Source of the DNA: Teichococcus wenyumeiae
GTDB lineage: Bacteria > Pseudomonadota > Alphaproteobacteria > Acetobacterales > Acetobacteraceae
Assembly (NCBI RefSeq): GCF_003696345.1
Contig: NZ_RFLX01000007.1
Location: 1-64,000 of the forward strand
Direction: 5' to 3'
Length of the DNA stretch: 64,000 bases
Positions within the stretch are counted from its first letter, which is position 1, and every line of letters starts with the position of its first letter. Positions 60,888 through 64,000 of this stretch are shown piece by piece. The notes below the pieces were generated by a model. It did no database searches. It was not told where the DNA came from and worked only from the letters and a program-made list of their open reading frames with translations. The translations under genes and the position numbers were made by a program.

Positions 60888-63437
60888 CGGCGGCCGCTCC
60901 CGGTCCGCGCCGCGCCGCCGCAGCTCCTCCTGGATCTGCCGGGTGCGCAGCGCCTCGGCATCGCCGGGCACCACGGTGTCGCTGCCGGTGTCGTTGGAAT
61001 TCGGCTCGTTGCGGGTGGGGCGGCCCAGCGGGTCGCGGCCTTCCCCCTGCCCCATCGCCTGGTCCCGCCCCTGCCCGCCATTGGGGTCGCGGCCCTGCTG
61101 ACCACGGCTGGCCTCGCCCTGGCCCTCGCCGGGCTCCTGGCCCTGCTGTCCCTGGCCGAACTGACGCTGCATGGTCTGCGCCATCTGCTGCGCGCCTTCC
61201 TGCAACTCGCGGATCGCCTGCTGCTGGTTCGCAGTGGGGTCGCCGCCCCGGCCCAGGGCTTCCTGCGCCTGCCGCATCTGCTGGTCGGCGCGGCCCAGCG
61301 CTTCCGGGATCTCGCCGGTCAGGTCGCCGAATTGCTGCATCAGCTCGCCCAGGGCGCGGCGCAGGGCGCGCTGCTGGCGGGCGTCCCGCTGCGCCTCGGC
61401 AGCGCGCTGCTCGGCCGTGGTGGCATCGGCCTGGGGTTGGCGCTGCTGTTGATTGTAGGGCGAGCGGCGCTGCTGCTGTTGCTGCGGCTGCCCGGCCTCG
61501 GCCTGTTCGCGCTGGTGGCTGCGGTCCAGCATCTGGCCTTCCCGCTGCACCATGTCCTGGATCGCGCCCATTTGCTGCTGGCCACGCTGCTGGCGCTGCT
61601 GCTGCTGCTGGCTGTTGCGGTTGCCGCCTTCCCGCCGGGCCATCTGGCCGTTCTGCAGGGCCTCCAGCATGCGCTCCAGCTCCGCCAGCTGCTGCTGCAT
61701 GTCCTGGGTACGGCCCTCGCGCGCCGCGTCCTGCATCTCCTGCGTGCGGCGGTCCAGGTCCTGCGGGTCCATCAGGCGGGCCTGGGGGTCCTGCGGCATG
61801 GTCTCGCCATTCTCGCGCTGCAACTGCTCGGCCAGGGCCTCCAGATGCTGGCGGATGGCCTCACGCAGTTCCTGCACCCGGCGCTCCAGCTCGGCGCGGC
61901 GCTGGGCATCGGGGGGCTGCCGCTCGGCTTCGGCCAGGGCCTCGCGCAGGGCCTCGCGGGCCTCGGCCAGGGCGCGGGCGGTGCGGTTGGTGCGGCCTTC
62001 CTCCAGCGCGATGGCGGTCTGCCACATCAGCGCCTGCGCTTCCTCCACCGCCTCGGGCCGGCGGTCGAAGGTCAGGTGGTAGCGGGCGCTGCGCATGGCC
62101 ATGAAAGTGGTCAGGTCGTTCTCGAAATCCTCGGGCCGCAGCGACAGCTCATCCAGCCCGCGCTCGGCGCCCTGCCGTGCCAGCGGGTCCATGGAGAGCG
62201 ACTTGCGCAGCGCCACCAGCCGCCGCGCCACCGGGTGGTCGAAGCGCCGCTCCGGCAGGGTCAGTTCGGCGGTGTCGGAACGGCCTTCCTGCCCGGCGCT
62301 GTCCCGCGCCACCAGCCGCAGCCGCACCGGCAACCCGGCCCAGGGATGCGCGGAAAGGTCCGGCTGCGCCACGCCGCGCGGCTGCCTGCTATCGCCGGAG
62401 ATGGGCAGGTCCAGCGCCAGCGGCGGCGCATCGGGCCGCGGCGCCAGGGTGATCTCGGCGCGGGCGGCGGCCACGCCCCAGTCATCCTCGGCGCGCCAGG
62501 GCAGCCGGATGGCGAGGCCGCGCTGCGCCGACCCGGGCGGCTCGGCGAAGGTGATGCGGGGCGGCGCGTCCGCCTGGGTGGCGACGGTCCATTGCGCCAG
62601 GTCCTGCCCATCCCGCCGTACGCCGATGCGGGTGCCGGCATCGAGCGGCGCCTCGGCGGTGAAGCTCGCAACATCCAGGGCGCGGAAGGGGGTGGCGGTC
62701 TCGCCCAGCCGCAGTTCCGGCACGCCGCCACGGCCGCCAGAAAGCGCGACCTGCAAGCGGCTGCCCGCCGGCACGGTAACGGAACCGCCCGTGGGCGGCA
62801 GGAAGACCGGCGCGGCGCCGGTATAGGCAGGAGGCGAGATCCAGGCCTCCAGCCGCAGCGCCGGCGGCAGCACCGGGGCGCCGAAGGCGGGCTGGAAGGC
62901 ACGGCGCAGCCGCTCGGGCGTTTCGGCCCCGGCCACGCCCAGGGCGGCGACGAGCGCCACCAGCAGGCCAAGCCGCAGCCCGCGCCGATCCCGTGCCGGC
63001 AGGCCGGGGCGCGGCAGGCCGACCTTCAGCCGCTCCACCGCCGCCGCGGCGCGGGCGCGGTGCACCCGCCACAGCGCCAGGGCCATGGGGTCGGAATCAG
63101 TGGCGGGGCGGTCGGACAGCGTGGAGAGCGGGCGGTGGGAGAGGCCGGATTCCCGCTCCAGCCGCCGGTCGGCGGCGGCGGTCGGCGGCACCATGAAGCC
63201 GCGCAGCCCGCGCCAGGCGGCCCAGCCCACTGCCAGTGCGAAACCCAGCAGCGCCAGCAGGTGCAGCCAGCCCGGCAGGCGAAGAAACAGGCCCGACAGC
63301 GCGGCGACGAGAAACAGCCCCACCACGCCCAGGATGGGCCAGAGGCGCGGCCAGGCTTCCTCCCAGGCCAGCGCCCATCGCGCGAGCCGCCGCCCGCGCG
63401 CGAGACGGCGGGAAAGCGGATCGCGCGGTGTCTGCAT
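60846..63437 (-). CDS. DUF4175 (TIGR02302) membrane protein with Gln-rich tail
   Basis: An 863-residue protein: two N-terminal membrane helices (about 35-75), a predicted third near 150-170, beta-rich periplasmic-type domains (ISPPAYTGAAPVFLPPTGGS in part, then WRAEDDWGV), then long helical coiled-coil stretches and a Gln/Arg-rich low-complexity region (about 575-720) with many QQQQ runs. This matches the alphaproteobacterial TIGR02302 family, of unknown function, commonly next to lysA as here. ATG 63437 shares its A with the lysA stop (TGATG); a GTG four codons upstream is possible. Confidence 0.88.
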   Translation of the reverse strand: MQTPRDPLSRRLARGRRLARWALAWEEAWPRLWPILGVVGLFLVAALSGLFLRLPGWLHLLALLGFALAVGWAAWRGLRGFMVPPTAAADRRLERESGLSHRPLSTLSDRPATDSDPMALALWRVHRARAAAAVERLKVGLPRPGLPARDRRGLRLGLLVALVAALGVAGAETPERLRRAFQPAFGAPVLPPALRLEAWISPPAYTGAAPVFLPPTGGSVTVPAGSRLQVALSGGRGGVPELRLGETATPFRALDVASFTAEAPLDAGTRIGVRRDGQDLAQWTVATQADAPPRITFAEPPGSAQRGLAIRLPWRAEDDWGVAAARAEITLAPRPDAPPLALDLPISGDSRQPRGVAQPDLSAHPWAGLPVRLRLVARDSAGQEGRSDTAELTLPERRFDHPVARRLVALRKSLSMDPLARQGAERGLDELSLRPEDFENDLTTFMAMRSARYHLTFDRRPEAVEEAQALMWQTAIALEEGRTNRTARALAEAREALREALAEAERQPPDAQRRAELERRVQELREAIRQHLEALAEQLQRENGETMPQDPQARLMDPQDLDRRTQEMQDAAREGRTQDMQQQLAELERMLEALQNGQMARREGGNRNSQQQQQRQQRGQQQMGAIQDMVQREGQMLDRSHQREQAEAGQPQQQQQRRSPYNQQQRQPQADATTAEQRAAEAQRDARQQRALRRALGELMQQFGDLTGEIPEALGRADQQMRQAQEALGRGGDPTANQQQAIRELQEGAQQMAQTMQRQFGQGQQGQEPGEGQGEASRGQQGRDPNGGQGRDQAMGQGEGRDPLGRPTRNEPNSNDTGSDTVVPGDAEALRTRQIQEELRRRGADRERPPSELDYIDRLLKTF

Positions 63438-64000
63438 CAGTCGAGCCACTCCGGAATGCGCTGGTGGGCGAGCAGTTCCTCATGCGTCTGGCGGCGGCGC
63501 ACCAGGGCGGCGCGGGCGCCATCCACCAGGACCTCGGCCGCCAGGGGGCGGGCGTTGTAGGTGCTGCTCATCACGGAACCATAGGCACCCGCATCCAGGA
63601 ATGCGACCAGATCCTGCGGCGCCATGGCCGGCATCAGGCGGCCTTTCGCGAATGTGTCCCCGCTTTCGCAGACCGGGCCGACGATATCGGCCGGCGAGAG
63701 CGGCGCCACATGGGCGCGCGGCGAGACCGGCAGGATGCCGTGCCAAGCGTCATACATGGCCGGGCGCATCAGGTCGTTCATGGCGGCATCCAGCACCAGG
63801 AAGCGCCGGGCGCTGCCCTGCTTCTGCAGCACCACCGAGGCCAGCAGCACGCCGGCGGGGCCGACCAGCCAGCGGCCGGGCTCCAGCATCACCGGGATGC
63901 CGAGGCCGCCCAGCGTGGACTTGATGGCGCCGGCCAGGGCTTCCGGCGTCGGCGCCGGCTCGTCGCGATAGGGGATGCCGAGGCCGCCGCCGCAGTCCAC
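63437..64000 (-). CDS. lysA: Diaminopimelate decarboxylase, C-terminal part (5' end outside window)
   Basis: The last 188 codons of a PLP alanine-racemase-fold decarboxylase that converts meso-diaminopimelate to L-lysine. The frame enters from the window edge at DCGGGLGIPY (PLP phosphate loop). Visible later are EPGRWLVGPAGVLL, the CESGDTF catalytic Cys motif, and FLDAGAYGSVMSSTYNARPL with the substrate Tyr. The end is normal and coupled to the DUF4175 gene by TGATG. Confidence 0.95.
   Translation of the reverse strand: MDCGGGLGIPYRDEPAPTPEALAGAIKSTLGGLGIPVMLEPGRWLVGPAGVLLASVVLQKQGSARRFLVLDAAMNDLMRPAMYDAWHGILPVSPRAHVAPLSPADIVGPVCESGDTFAKGRLMPAMAPQDLVAFLDAGAYGSVMSSTYNARPLAAEVLVDGARAALVRRRQTHEELLAHQRIPEWLD

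Noticed and set aside
61332-63560. A 742-codon forward frame opposite the DUF4175 gene, with apparent membrane helices at its start
   Set aside because: The Leu-rich start is the complement of CAG-type Gln repeats in the real gene, and the frame also runs across the lysA end.

Overview
The window is about 70% G+C, almost wholly coding, and reads as chromosome of an alphaproteobacterium, most likely an Acetobacteraceae member of the Roseomonas type. The support is a set of alphaproteobacterial or Acetobacteraceae-typical genes (UPF0262, DUF4893, the DUF4175/TIGR02302 protein next to lysA, the SUV3-like helicase followed by an S4 protein, lpxB, a LOV histidine kinase, DUF1345, many solute transport and amide hydrolase genes). 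This is inferred from protein families, not from a search. I see no rRNA, tRNA, CRISPR, prophage, transposase or IS in the window.

Layout. 0-4 kb: the start of a histone H1-like lysine/alanine-rich gene, PrpD (2-methylcitrate dehydratase) and a secreted DD-carboxypeptidase with a SPOR domain. 4-9 kb: a hydantoin/cyclic-amide utilisation island (cyclic amidohydrolase, N-carbamoyl-D-amino-acid hydrolase, M20 amidohydrolase, hydantoin-type racemase). 9-18 kb: DUF983, UPF0262, mtnA (methionine salvage), an orphan amino-acid binding protein, acetyltransferases, rhodanese, two MFS exporters, an orphan ParA-like ATPase and a PEP-CTERM protein. 18-25 kb: EamA transporter, then a tight run NUDIX-AlaX-sseA-metC (cysteine/sulfur handling) ending in a strong hairpin, then glgX. 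25-27 kb: a zinc-homeostasis unit, zur divergent from hisI and a COG0523 metal-chaperone GTPase, with a Zur-box-like dyad between them. 27-33 kb: GPP34, a secreted protein with a potentially switching leader, SDR, a GNAT/nitrilase pair, lpxB, a cupin, and a pair of genes whose products belong to the racemase and TauD folds but lack the catalytic residues. 34-42 kb: M20 carboxypeptidase, blue-light LOV hybrid kinase, MFS, helicase and S4 protein. 42-52 kb: gloB, GST, methyltransferases, FMN split-barrel protein, thioesterase, a third racemase homologue, GFA, DUF4893, two orphan Opp-type ATPases, bestrophin, DUF1345 and a threonine dehydratase-like enzyme. 52-59 kb: a complete carbohydrate ABC importer operon (binding protein, two permeases, ATPase) continuing into an SDR and an unusual HD-domain/Ldh-family dehydrogenase fusion. 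59-64 kb: an MdoH-like glucosyltransferase, the DUF4175 protein and the 3' part of lysA.

Recurring architecture: genes are packed with ATGA, GTGA or TGATG junctions, and convergent pairs repeatedly end on a shared CTAG tetranucleotide, a word that is otherwise very rare here. The items most worth a second look are the catalytically degenerate racemase/TauD pair, the HD-Ldh fusion, the leaderless Zur-controlled hisI-COG0523 operon, and the two-hairpin leader at 27.7 kb that can sequester a ribosome binding site.
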